Assembly (NCBI RefSeq): GCF_963678635.1
Contig: NC_087064.1
Location: 77,664,512-77,728,511 of the forward strand
Length of the DNA stretch: 64,000 nt
DNA from: Symsagittifera roscoffensis
Taxonomy: Eukaryota > Xenacoelomorpha > Acoela > Convolutidae
Reading direction: 5' to 3'
Of this stretch, positions 1-8,924 are shown in pieces (the stretch's first letter is position 1; every line of letters begins with the position of its first letter). The translations under genes were made by a program, and so were the position numbers. Below the pieces are notes generated by a model that saw nothing but the letters and a program-made list of their open reading frames with translations, was not told where the DNA came from and made no database searches.

Positions 1-24
1 TTCGACAAAGAGATCATTTCTTAA

Positions 25-255
25 ATGCTTTTCTCTCAAACAGTCGCTCAAATATTTATCAATTTTAAACATTTTTTTTCAATACTTCAAGTCTTTATAA
101 TCTTTCTTTTTGATATCATCGAATCTTTTCTAATAATCATAATAATTTTTTGTAACATTTTTTTAATTTTCTACACAATAATTGAACTATTCCTCCAACT
201 TTCCAAAACCCTTGAATATATCCACAGGTACGATTTTAACAACTTGTCTAAATGA
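25..255 (+). CDS. Small, extremely hydrophobic ORF (first frame of the array)
   Basis: This 76-codon ATG frame encodes a protein made almost entirely of Ile, Leu, Phe and Val, with two or three possible membrane-spanning stretches (about residues 17-32, 36-52 and beyond). I recognise no family. Its TGA stop overlaps the ATG of the next frame as ATGA at 252-255, an arrangement suited to termination-reinitiation. Alternatively, a GT at 228-229 and an AG at 270-271 could remove a 44-nt intron. That would fuse residues 1-67 in phase to the second frame, giving one membrane protein of about 123 aa. The window starts only 24 nt upstream, so an earlier exon or a longer gene cannot be excluded. AT-rich DNA makes hydrophobic ORFs easily, so the call rests mainly on its place at the head of an ordered ORF array. 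Confidence 0.4.
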   Translation: MLFSQTVAQIFINFKHFFSILQVFIIFLFDIIESFLIIIIIFCNIFLIFYTIIELFLQLSKTLEYIHRYDFNNLSK

Positions 256-271
256 TACGAACAATTTTCAG
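228..271 (+). other. Candidate 44-nt mini-intron joining the two small ORFs
   Basis: The donor context is CACAG|GTACGA and the acceptor is CAATTTTCAG|T. The exon before ends in phase 2 and the exon after continues in phase with the 252-440 frame, so removal makes one continuous membrane-protein frame. The length is near the lower limit for animal spliceosomal introns. The competing reading is ATGA-coupled translation of two ORFs. Confidence 0.3.
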
Positions 272-440
272 TAGAACTGATATTTTTTTATTGTTTGTAA
301 TTTTCATAACATTTCTATCATCCCTCATTTTGACAATATGTAAATGTATAAAGAAAGCAATCATTACATTTGCCCTAGCAACAATTTTTCTAATTCTTTT
401 TTTAGAAGAATATTATAATAAACATAAACCCTCTCACTAA
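252..440 (+). CDS. Second small hydrophobic ORF, ATGA-coupled to the first
   Basis: This 62-codon frame starts inside the stop of the preceding frame (ATGA, 252-255). It encodes two likely membrane segments (about residues 11-29 and 36-52) separated by a Cys/Lys-containing turn, and ends in a charged tail rich in Glu, Tyr, Lys and His. It has no recognised family. It may be a separate viroporin-like protein, or the second exon of a spliced membrane protein if the 228-271 mini-intron is used; the exon would then start at 272 and read in this same frame. The next open frame begins only 5 nt after its stop. As with the first ORF, composition alone could produce such a frame by chance. Confidence 0.38.
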   Translation: MIRTIFSRTDIFLLFVIFITFLSSLILTICKCIKKAIITFALATIFLILFLEEYYNKHKPSH

Positions 441-445
441 AGTAA

Positions 446-1582
446 CAATTTAAAAATCCATCAAAAATTGCTACCCAACAGTCACAGAATCAGTCTTCAC
501 CGACATCATCCCAAGATAATCCAACACCACCTTCAACTACTCAAAACCCTCAAACATCTACACGAATTTCTTTTCAAGACAATCCATACACCTTTGAAGA
601 AAGGCACGCTCGTTTATCTGAACCACTAGAACCAGTTCAACGACAAGCATCCCTAAGTGAACCAACATATAATCTTTACCCAACACTACCACAAGAACTA
701 AGTAGAATACGAAACCTTAGTCAAAACCAAAACACAGCAGAAATAAATAGACAAATTATACATCCTCGACGAAATAGAAATTTTCAAACTCCCCGAGTTC
801 ATTTTGATATACCTCAATCCCCAACACAAACCACTCCAGAAAACACCACTGGTATCACACCAGAAACTCCTACACTTTTTTCACAACGAAGCACTTCAAG
901 TCTACCTTCAGACTACTTAGGTTCAACACCAACATCTGAACAGATACGTGAAAATCCCTTTAACCCCCCAAACCTAACATCACGACTGCCATATTGGACT
1001 ACAAATTCATTCACACAAGGTGAACCAAATTTAGTCAATGACCCCATAGATATTTCTACGGATACAACAACATCCTCATCACTACCAGAAACATTATCAC
1101 TACCATCAACACCATCAATAAGTCAATTTTCACCACTACCCTTTAGCTTAAATTTTCCAAATAATCTCGACGCCAGATATCGAGAACAATCATCAATAAA
1201 TATTCCTTTAAGATTAGATTGGAATACATTCACAGCACCTCCACCACTATTTGGACAACATCAAGAAAGTAACCGCCTTCATAACTGGGCACTTAATAGA
1301 TTACAATATCGCCAAGATATTCACAACGATATCCGTGATCACAATATTCAAATACTCCAACAAAACAGTTTACAATTAAAATTTGAAATCACAGTTAAGT
1401 TAAATAATATTACCCAACATCCCTACCCATTAAATCCACCTAACATAACAGCTCAATCACTACCACCACCGTTTATAACTACTGAAGTAATATACAAATA
1501 CGACAGATACACTAAAAACACAATTGGTTACATTACATTTTATAATCCATACTCAGGATTATCATACACATGTATATTCTAA
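446..1582 (+). CDS. ATG-less open frame, Ser/Thr/Pro/Gln-rich, 378 codons
   Basis: Frame 2 is open from 446, just after a TAA at 443-445, to a TAA at 1580-1582, with no ATG (and no in-frame GTG or TTG seen) along its whole length. The product is rich in Ser, Thr, Pro, Asn and Gln over roughly residues 1-250. It then has a less biased part with charged and aromatic residues (around residues 250-310) and a C-terminal part with Tyr-rich, possibly beta-strand segments. Codon choice (A/T-ending) and composition resemble the two large ORFs downstream. It overlaps the start of the envelope-like ORF by 13 nt. The absence of a start codon suggests entry by splicing (an acceptor-like CCCAACAG ends at 481), by non-AUG initiation, or as a downstream part of a longer polyprotein. 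No frameshift from the preceding ORF is possible, because the two frames do not overlap. I recognise no domain. Confidence 0.6.
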   Translation, partial: QFKNPSKIATQQSQNQSSPTSSQDNPTPPSTTQNPQTSTRISFQDNPYTFEERHARLSEPLEPVQRQASLSEPTYNLYPTLPQELSRIRNLSQNQNTAEINRQIIHPRRNRNFQTPRVHFDIPQSPTQTTPENTTGITPETPTLFSQRSTSSLPSDYLGSTPTSEQIRENPFNPPNLTSRLPYWTTNSFTQGEPNLVNDPIDISTDTTTSSSLPETLSLPSTPSISQFSPLPFSLNFPNNLDARYREQSSINIPLRLDWNTFTAPPPLFGQHQESNRLHNWALNRLQYRQDIHNDIRDHNIQILQQNSLQLKFEITVKLNNITQHPYPLNPPNITAQSLPPPFITTEVIYKYDRYTKNTIGYITFYNPYSGLSYTCIF

Positions 1583-4188
1583 AATTATTAATTTTTCTCC
1601 AAACCCTTTTTCTAATAACCTCAAATCAAAATATAAACCCTTCCCCTCGTACAGGACCACAAGATTTATTAGTAACACATTACGATTGCGAAGAAAATGA
1701 ACAAAAAACACTACATAAATATGCAATCAATCAGGTATCACAATGTGAAACAGAACCACAAGCTATAGAAACCACAGATATAATAGCAACACTCTATTCA
1801 AAAGCCCGAGCAACAACAGTTACAGGTTATAAATTCACAGCAACATTTTCCGAAAAGAAAGTACATTGTTCACAAGTCTCGAACGGAAACAAAAACCGAC
1901 TTGACCATGAATCATTCTACCAAAGTAATATAGAACGTCTTTTACATCTCAATCCCGACGATTGTAAAAATGAATTACTTAGACTAAACATCACAAAAAA
2001 TAAAAACTCCCAAAGAAAATTAGTTAATTTTCAAGTTTTTTCAGACTCTGTACATCAATCACAACTTGAAAGACACCAAGGACATATAAGACTAGACGAA
2101 AAATACCCGTATAACGGCGCACACGGACGATTAACCTATGACCTACATGATAAACACTGGATACCACACATTGGTATAAATAACCCATCAAACTGCAAAG
2201 CAGACACAAAAAATAAAGGATACCAAGAAATAATGTTTTTCGATTGGAAAATACAACTCGAAAAAATACAACTCACACGAGATTTATCTGATAATACAAT
2301 GATCTATCAAGGAATCCGACTACCTTGTAAAAATGATCAAGGATATTGCGACCCTACAACGAGAACACAAGCAACAATTGTTTGGTTCCCCGAAGACACA
2401 TGTACAACATTTCAAGTAGCAAAAATACACGCTCGTATGATAAAATTTCACGAAAAATATTTCATACAATCAATTCCATATGAACAAGTCCATCCATCAC
2501 GCAAACTAAGTTCCGATTTTCGAAACATAGACAATATAGAAAATAAATTGACACGTTTTCAAATATATCAAGAAACAGAACTTGCATGTAAATACAGGAA
2601 TCCACTTCACAGAACACAATACTCTGAAATATTAGTTGAATATGAAAAAGGATTCGACATGACCACTGGTAAAGTAAAAATCGACCCATACGCCACAGGT
2701 CATCCTCTAAACGAAGGAACATCCTATATACCAGTTAATTTTGAAAAAAGCAACGGACAACCTGGTGGACATCTAAAACCTTATGACACCAGAAGCACAC
2801 GCTTACAAGTATTATCACTAATGAATACTACATATTTTGGTAATATCCACTATGATATTCATTTGGATATGAAACTAGACTATACAATTAGCCGCATTTT
2901 TCAAGAAATGTCACTCTCTGAATTAGAAACACTACATCAACTATGCGAATTAGAACGAACACAAATACTACAATCACTTGCACTAGCAGTATTAAAAATA
3001 CCCTACGCAGGATACTTATTATCAGGAAATAGATCAAATTTTTTAGACTACGAAGGAAACATCTTATGGTTTTATACTTGTACTAAAAAAGTATCACCAC
3101 TATACGTTTTTGAAGATAAACGATGTTATAAAAGAATTCCTATCTTTTATAAGAATAAAGTACATTTCGTGGATACACTTTCACGAAGAACATATTTCTG
3201 GGATACCGCAGTCCCATGTGGATCAGAAAATAGCCACAATGTAGTACAACTAAACCCTGATGAAAACAAATATTATCTTCTCACTCCATATCCCACATTA
3301 ATGCAATCACTCAAAAAATTTTCACCAGAAAGCATTCGCGCTATTGCTCGAAACCCAAATATAGACTTACAATCAATAGGAATCTATTCAAAATCAGATA
3401 TTCAACATCACATTAGAACACAACAATTCCAAGAATTATTAACACAAATGGACACTATACAAAGACAATCAATAGACCAAAACTTACGCAAACTTGCAGA
3501 AACCGCAGGATTTGCCGATATCTACACGCAAGACTATAGCGGATATTTTAAAGACATAAAAGATTATATATATCTAAACGGCGAAAAATACCGTCCCCAA
3601 GATATATCACCAATTAACATTTTTAGCTTTGTTACACTCAAAAATGAGATCCTAGATTTTCTAGGATGGCCCTACTACATCTTAGAAAAATTGACTATTT
3701 TATACGCAATGTTTAACTTTATTGGATTTCTTTTCTCACTCTTAAAAGGAATCTACAATACATGTGCTATACACACACAAGTAAACAGACAAGCAAGCGT
3801 AGCACGCATACTCTTTGCAGGATTTTTTGGAATTTTTTCCACATCTATAAACAAAATTCTTTTAGACGCACAAATAAAAGAATATAACACAAAAATAACA
3901 ACACGACAAAATACATACGACGAAGAACATAACAATGTCGACACACAGCCAACGGCACCACAATTACCACCCCTACCAAATAACCATCCACTATCCCTAG
4001 CCCCGCGAAATTTTAGAAATTTAGCAATCACACATAATCCAAATTTTCGACTCACCACATCACAAAGTCCCGTCCAACATATAATGACACATCCATCACA
4101 AGATGATAATACTTATGAACAAATTATTGAACAGCCCCATACCACCGCTTTTCAATCTCAAAATAATAATTTTTTTAGCCCACGATGA
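1570..4188 (+). CDS. Envelope-like class of membrane glycoprotein, 872 aa, endogenous-virus type
   Basis: The protein has a hydrophobic N-terminal signal peptide (about residues 3-17). A long ectodomain follows with spaced cysteines, the first at residues 40, 59, 100 and 132; Cys40 lies in a HYDC motif. Near the C-terminus are a hydrophobic segment at about 708-727 and a second at about 743-763, followed by a tail of about 110 residues rich in Pro, Gln and Asn. The early Cys spacing and the tandem C-terminal hydrophobic segments recall glycoproteins of chuvirus-like viruses and related env genes captured by invertebrate LTR retroelements. This is a by-eye resemblance, not an alignment. The frame is intact, with no internal stops. 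Its start overlaps the previous frame by 13 nt and its stop overlaps the next start as ATGA. An acceptor-like CATACTCAG ends at 1556, 13 nt before the ATG. Expected role: membrane attachment and fusion of a viral or retroelement particle. Confidence 0.6.
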   Translation: MYILKLLIFLQTLFLITSNQNINPSPRTGPQDLLVTHYDCEENEQKTLHKYAINQVSQCETEPQAIETTDIIATLYSKARATTVTGYKFTATFSEKKVHCSQVSNGNKNRLDHESFYQSNIERLLHLNPDDCKNELLRLNITKNKNSQRKLVNFQVFSDSVHQSQLERHQGHIRLDEKYPYNGAHGRLTYDLHDKHWIPHIGINNPSNCKADTKNKGYQEIMFFDWKIQLEKIQLTRDLSDNTMIYQGIRLPCKNDQGYCDPTTRTQATIVWFPEDTCTTFQVAKIHARMIKFHEKYFIQSIPYEQVHPSRKLSSDFRNIDNIENKLTRFQIYQETELACKYRNPLHRTQYSEILVEYEKGFDMTTGKVKIDPYATGHPLNEGTSYIPVNFEKSNGQPGGHLKPYDTRSTRLQVLSLMNTTYFGNIHYDIHLDMKLDYTISRIFQEMSLSELETLHQLCELERTQILQSLALAVLKIPYAGYLLSGNRSNFLDYEGNILWFYTCTKKVSPLYVFEDKRCYKRIPIFYKNKVHFVDTLSRRTYFWDTAVPCGSENSHNVVQLNPDENKYYLLTPYPTLMQSLKKFSPESIRAIARNPNIDLQSIGIYSKSDIQHHIRTQQFQELLTQMDTIQRQSIDQNLRKLAETAGFADIYTQDYSGYFKDIKDYIYLNGEKYRPQDISPINIFSFVTLKNEILDFLGWPYYILEKLTILYAMFNFIGFLFSLLKGIYNTCAIHTQVNRQASVARILFAGFFGIFSTSINKILLDAQIKEYNTKITTRQNTYDEEHNNVDTQPTAPQLPPLPNNHPLSLAPRNFRNLAITHNPNFRLTTSQSPVQHIMTHPSQDDNTYEQIIEQPHTTAFQSQNNNFFSPR
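4160..4178 (+). promoter_or_regulatory. Candidate 3' splice acceptor just upstream of the 597-aa ORF
   Basis: A T-run ending in TTTTTTAG (AG at 4177-4178) lies 6 nt before the ATG at 4185. It could generate a spliced or trans-spliced mRNA for the downstream ORF. It also sits inside the coding tail of the envelope-like gene, so the T-run may have no splicing role. Confidence 0.35.
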
Positions 4189-5978
4189 GCCGCCAACTTG
4201 GATCACTCCATCGATCAAATTCCCATCCAACCAACCTTACCTCTTCAATCCCAATAATACCACTTTTTGCTTTTCCGCCACCCGATTTTCCATCTAGCAA
4301 TGTAACATCAGGCATGAATTCCGACACTAACTCACAAATTTCAGTTTTATACTCCATTTCACAGCTAAATAACCCGAATATTGAAACCCCCGACGAATTT
4401 GCCGACTCAGAACCATCTCCATCCAATAATTTTCATAACCCTTCTCATTTTTCTCAACCTCCTTTTCAACCCATATTATCAAATAACCCTGACCCAATCA
4501 CTCCTACACCCTCTTATGCTTCCCAAGTTACCCCAACCTACTCCTCATACCATTCTGACCAATCATCTCCAGACACCCCCCGAATCTCCCCAGAGCTAGA
4601 CAATTTTATTACCCTCCAACAACAACCCTACCACCTTAACACCCCGACCATAAACCAAATCTCCTCCACTACAAATTCATCCAATCCCCCTACACCCTCT
4701 TCAAATTATACCGAATCATTAGCACCATCATCCACATCAACTGAATCCTCACTCAACACTAATAGAGCTTATCGCACTTTTAAAAGAAAGTTCCCCAACC
4801 ATCCTTTCCCAGCAAAACCAGGAACAGCCCGAGAATACATCAACCACCCCCAACATACTAACACTAGAGAATTTTTAGCCATCACTTTACCCTCATTTCC
4901 ACAATACACCTTAAACACCCCTCATGACGCTAACGAAACACGCAACTTTGTAGACGAATACGTTTTAATGCCCACTCTCTCTTGGACCTCATACTATCAT
5001 TTCACTAACCCTCTTTGCTTACCTTTAACTAACACATCCATTGATATAGACCGAAACAAAGACATGCTATATCGACTAACTACACCACTCACCGCTAGAC
5101 AATTTACTTACGTTGGATATAAAAAATCACTAAAAATACACACTGCACCTAGAGCTAACGAATACACACTAGAATACTATGATCACAACATCATCAGAGC
5201 TAACCAAGATCAATTCTTAGACGACGATCGCTTCGCTAACCCACAAATCACCGAGAAATTTTTCATCAAGACACCATATGTATTTACACTAAACATCTTC
5301 GACCGAAAGTTTGATCACATTATTTCAGAAGCACTAACAAGCACACAAGCGTACGAAAGTTTTAAAGAACGCTTCCAAATCTTTTCACTAACCTTTCATT
5401 TCCTTGCACCACACGAAAGAGATTTACACTGCTCACACGATATTATGTTGCGAACTAAACAAACACATACATACAGTTACTATCGTTTCATCCAAAATCA
5501 CTTTGACCTCCACACACCCTCTAGACAACCACACCATCGCTTTCAATTCATCAATTCAAAATACACTTCACCGTATTTCCTAAATTTCACATATTGTATT
5601 AAAAATACTAACCTTCATGGTATTCTTCGTAATTATGACCCCATAACCCAAATGTATATTTTCTGCCCCATCACCAAGACCTTCAACGCAGAAGAATCCC
5701 GACCCTTCCTTATCCCGCACGAGTTTGTACAGCCTATAGAAATCCCCATTTTAGAATTCATCCACAACACTAAATTTAACCACAAGTTATATAACTTAAT
5801 CCAAAACACACCTTATGAGTTTGCAGTAGGCACTGAAGAACTAACCACTATTAAGGCACTTCAATTGCTTTGGCCACTACTTCAAACTAAAAATATCATC
5901 CGCATCTTAGCTAAACTACTAACAACTTCAGAACTAATTCACGATATCTTCCCCCACGGTTTTTTCCCCGACGACTAA
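4185..5978 (+). CDS. 597-aa protein of unknown family, downstream of the env-like gene
   Basis: The ATG overlaps the stop of the envelope-like gene (ATGA at 4185-4188). The first 190 or so residues are low-complexity and rich in Ser, Pro, Thr and Asn. A short basic patch follows (about residues 194-202), then about 390 residues of ordinary globular composition with many aromatic and charged residues and few cysteines. No signal peptide or clear membrane segment is visible. I do not recognise a retroviral, retrotransposon or cellular domain in it. The intact frame, the coupling to env and the shared codon bias argue that it belongs to the same element, perhaps as an accessory, matrix-like or regulatory protein; that role is inference. 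Its TAA is followed 3 nt later by a perfect CAG|GTAAGT donor. Confidence 0.6.
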   Translation: MSRQLGSLHRSNSHPTNLTSSIPIIPLFAFPPPDFPSSNVTSGMNSDTNSQISVLYSISQLNNPNIETPDEFADSEPSPSNNFHNPSHFSQPPFQPILSNNPDPITPTPSYASQVTPTYSSYHSDQSSPDTPRISPELDNFITLQQQPYHLNTPTINQISSTTNSSNPPTPSSNYTESLAPSSTSTESSLNTNRAYRTFKRKFPNHPFPAKPGTAREYINHPQHTNTREFLAITLPSFPQYTLNTPHDANETRNFVDEYVLMPTLSWTSYYHFTNPLCLPLTNTSIDIDRNKDMLYRLTTPLTARQFTYVGYKKSLKIHTAPRANEYTLEYYDHNIIRANQDQFLDDDRFANPQITEKFFIKTPYVFTLNIFDRKFDHIISEALTSTQAYESFKERFQIFSLTFHFLAPHERDLHCSHDIMLRTKQTHTYSYYRFIQNHFDLHTPSRQPHHRFQFINSKYTSPYFLNFTYCIKNTNLHGILRNYDPITQMYIFCPITKTFNAEESRPFLIPHEFVQPIEIPILEFIHNTKFNHKLYNLIQNTPYEFAVGTEELTTIKALQLLWPLLQTKNIIRILAKLLTTSELIHDIFPHGFFPDD

Positions 5979-5981
5979 CAG

Positions 5982-6060
5982 GTAAGTATGAACTAAATGA
6001 ATATTACTAACTAATTAAAATATTGAAAAACTCACCATTCCTTATTCATGTTTTCTTTAG
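5982..6060 (+). other. 79-nt 3'UTR intron right after the last ORF
   Basis: The donor is CAG|GTAAGTATG. A TACTAAC branch-point consensus lies at 6005-6011, and the acceptor is ATGTTTTCTTTAG at 6060. All three signals are near ideal. The donor sits 3 nt past the stop codon, close enough that nonsense-mediated decay would not normally be triggered. The branch point is unusually far (about 50 nt) from the acceptor. Confidence 0.6.
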
Positions 6061-7487
6061 ATTTTTAGCCTTCATCTTCAATCATCTGAAAAATTCACAA
6101 AAGAAAAATAAAAAATAGCAAACTTCTTCAAAACTATTTAAAACCCTATTTAACTTTTGCACCAACAATTAAATAAATATAATACCAATGCAGTAAATTA
6201 ATTTATAAAATTTTCCCCTAAAAGCAGTAAATCTACATATGATGAAAATTTGTATCTTAAAATTCCCCCATTACTAGCAGTAAATTTCCAAATTCTATGC
6301 AGTAAATTAATAAAATGCAATTGCAGTACTAACCTTTTGATATTTTCATTCATTCGCACAGAAATTCTATCCACACTCGCACAGCTCGCCCACGAAGAAT
6401 TGTTTAAAATAATGAATTTCAGTTTCAAGTTTTCACACTCAACAACTCTAACAAATAATAACAAGTTTCAAACTTTCCTTTAACCCGGTTGGAAAGGAAT
6501 CATATACTAAACAAAACTAACCAACGCAGCTTACTAAATACCACAAATCATAAAATAACAGCATGACTAAGAAAAGGAAACCAACGGTACCCAAACCGGA
6601 TTAACCCAGTTTAAAACTGGATAATTTATTCTTTTGAAGACTATTACAAAGTCTTAGAAAGAAATAATAAAACACAAAAAAGTCAAAAGACAAACCCATA
6701 CCACAAACAATTTGCTTTTTGGAAAAAGTACATAACCAACAAAACATAAGTAAAACCACAACAAACCCAACATAAAATGTTGTCACATAACAGGACCCCT
6801 CATAAAAACCGCATGAAATCATACTCCCACACCTGGCCTAACCCACCAGGAAAGGACGTCCTGAGCATGCTCTATAGCCGGCCTAACCCACCGTGCTACA
6901 TCCACGCTTTGTGACCACACCTTTATTTTTAATAAGAGCTACTCAAGGGTGAGTAACTCTTCAAAATAACCGAACTAAAACAAAAAGCTTTTGTGAAAAC
7001 AACTAACTAAAATCATAATTAAAAAATATTAAATTAATAAAAGTTTTATAAAATGTAAAATCACATGATGCAATATATAGATCAGAATACAACACCAAGG
7101 ACGAACATCAAAAGACAAGACGACCTCACTACACTCGAGAGAGAATGACCAACTATAATCGATATGCCGCTCACAATCACAACTCAAAGGATTTAGAGTA
7201 CGACTTGACCTCGCAGAAAAGGACTTCATTGAACTAGACCAATGACCACCTCGATGTTCAAGTATACGTACAGATCCGAGTAACCAGGCATCCCCTCCAC
7301 GCACAATCTCCACGCCATTCCCGAGCTAGATCAAACACAAAAGAAGTTCTCTCCGAAGAACAGAAAAACCTGACATAGCCAACCATTCTGAAACCAGAAT
7401 TGATGCTGTTGCAGAGACTCAGTCGTTGTCACAAGAAGAACACAACGTCTTGTGTCCTCAATTCCAGATCCCTGGAACTTCCTTAAC
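6061..7487 (+). other. Long non-coding tail of the ORF array
   Basis: No supported coding frame is visible. The stretch holds four copies of GCAGTAAAT (6190-6307), a CCAGTTT-A-AAACTGG palindrome at 6606-6620, two copies of GGCCTAACCCACC (6835-6847 and 6880-6892), and two adjacent 10-bp perfect palindromes between them (AGGACGTCCT at 6853-6862, GAGCATGCTC at 6863-6872). These may be RNA structures in the 3' untranslated part of the element. Confidence 0.45.
6190..6307 (+). repeat. Four spaced copies of GCAGTAAAT
   Basis: Exact copies start at 6190, 6224, 6277 and 6299. The second and third share further flanking similarity (a short C-run then AGCAGTAAAT), suggesting a degenerate tandem unit of about 53 bp. 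Confidence 0.6.
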
Positions 7488-7511
7488 AAAAAGGAAACAA
7501 AAGAAAAATGA
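7488..7511 (+). other. Candidate polypurine tract
   Basis: This A/G-rich run is interrupted once by C and ends directly before a TGTTCGCC start. It is placed where plus-strand priming would be expected if the following sequence is a 3' LTR. The run is weak evidence alone in such A-rich DNA. Confidence 0.3.
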
Positions 7512-8007
7512 TGTTCGCCAAATACCAACGTCCATCATCCATCCTTGAACTACAAAAGAACTGTTCTAAAAAACTCTGTAAAACCCGGATGGGTGGAACC
7601 TGATCTAAACTATATTTTATGATTGGATAAATTAAATGTTTTACCAATGTAAAGTATTTAATATTAACCAATCATGATCCATCTAACTAACAACCCACTT
7701 ATTTGTAAGTGCTGAAGTTACTTGTAATTTCAGCACCAGAGAGATTTGAATTTAACTTAGAAATTAGTTGGACTCTCCCGAGCACTTCAGCAGCCGCAAT
7801 AAACCAGTATACCCTAGATCTATTGAGCCTAGCAGAGACTAGTTAAACAACCTGAGACTAGATAGTATAAGAGTAAGATTAGGATCGGTATTAGACTAAG
7901 AAGTTGCACGAATCTATCCGGCCGAAAATAAGATAGCGTGACGAGCAGACGGTGTACCCTATCCGAAATTACTCTATGAGTTACACTCCAGTCCTAACTC
8001 AGCTACA
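7512..8007 (+). repeat. Candidate 3' LTR (about 496 bp)
   Basis: The segment begins TGTTCGCC after the purine run and could end at AGCTACA (8007), giving TG...CA ends. It contains a TATATTTTA-like box near 7610 and an AATAAA at 7798-7803. Its composition is less AT-rich than the DNA to its right. The left LTR, which would prove the call by identity, is outside the window, and no target-site duplication can be tested. Boundaries are guesses. Confidence 0.3.
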
Positions 8008-8924
8008 AGGACGCTCCCTTTTTTCTTCTTTTGTTCTATAATTTCCTTTGATCGGTCCCGCAAAGTTTTAACATGTTTAAAGACTTGTCTCTGGAATCCA
8101 GGAACATACAAACACAAAGTTGTGCGCCTATTTAGTGCACAGTTTGGCCTCGTAATGTTTTATTTAGTCAATTTTTGGCTTTTAAAACAAGTTTTTTTTT
8201 AAATTCATTCGAAAGATTTTGTAATCCGGAGCTCAAATAGAGAAGACTACAAAAACAACCATTACAAAACCTTGAGGAAAAGGCATTTCTTACAGAAAAT
8301 TGTTGCCGTACAATGTTTTTAAACCCATAAAGTTCTAGTTTGTGCTTTTACTTAAAAAAAATGTGTTTCATTTCAAAAATGCTGAGAGACTTGTAGAATT
8401 TAGAGGAAATTTTAGGCTGCAAGAAAGATTGCCTTCTATCGAGCCGTTACTAATGCAAAATGCGGATGAGATGAACTTTATCAATAACGCTTCACAAAAG
8501 TGTCATTTGAGCGTGCATTCTACAACAAGGGGATATGGTTTTTTTTTTCTCGTCAAAACAATCACAAAATTGGGTTTGGATGCTTTGGAAAGGCAAAAAT
8601 AAACAAAATCGCAGCTTAAAAATTAAACTATAAAAGAAGTTTGCTCTTAATTGCCGCATTGACAAATCACTTGCGAGTTCTGCTCAACGCTTTCTTAAAA
8701 AAGATACAAGTAATTAGTCAAACATAGAATTCGTGCTACACAGCAGAACAAAGGAGCTGTTTTTGATAAATCTATGAACTTATGAAATGCGATATTAATT
8801 GAAAAGTTTGCTAAACTCCATATTTCGTTTTGAGCCTTTGAACTTGAATTATTCAAGGCTGTTTTTTTATGTTCAAATTAACCTGCTCTTGCTCAATTGA
8901 AATCCTAATATTTTTTTGTCAAAA

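Noticed and set aside
1-440. Reading the start of the window as a bacterial-style operon
   Set aside because: Splice signals, exon-split formin and eukaryotic retroelements fix the context as eukaryotic; ORF chaining is better explained by a viral or retroelement transcript.
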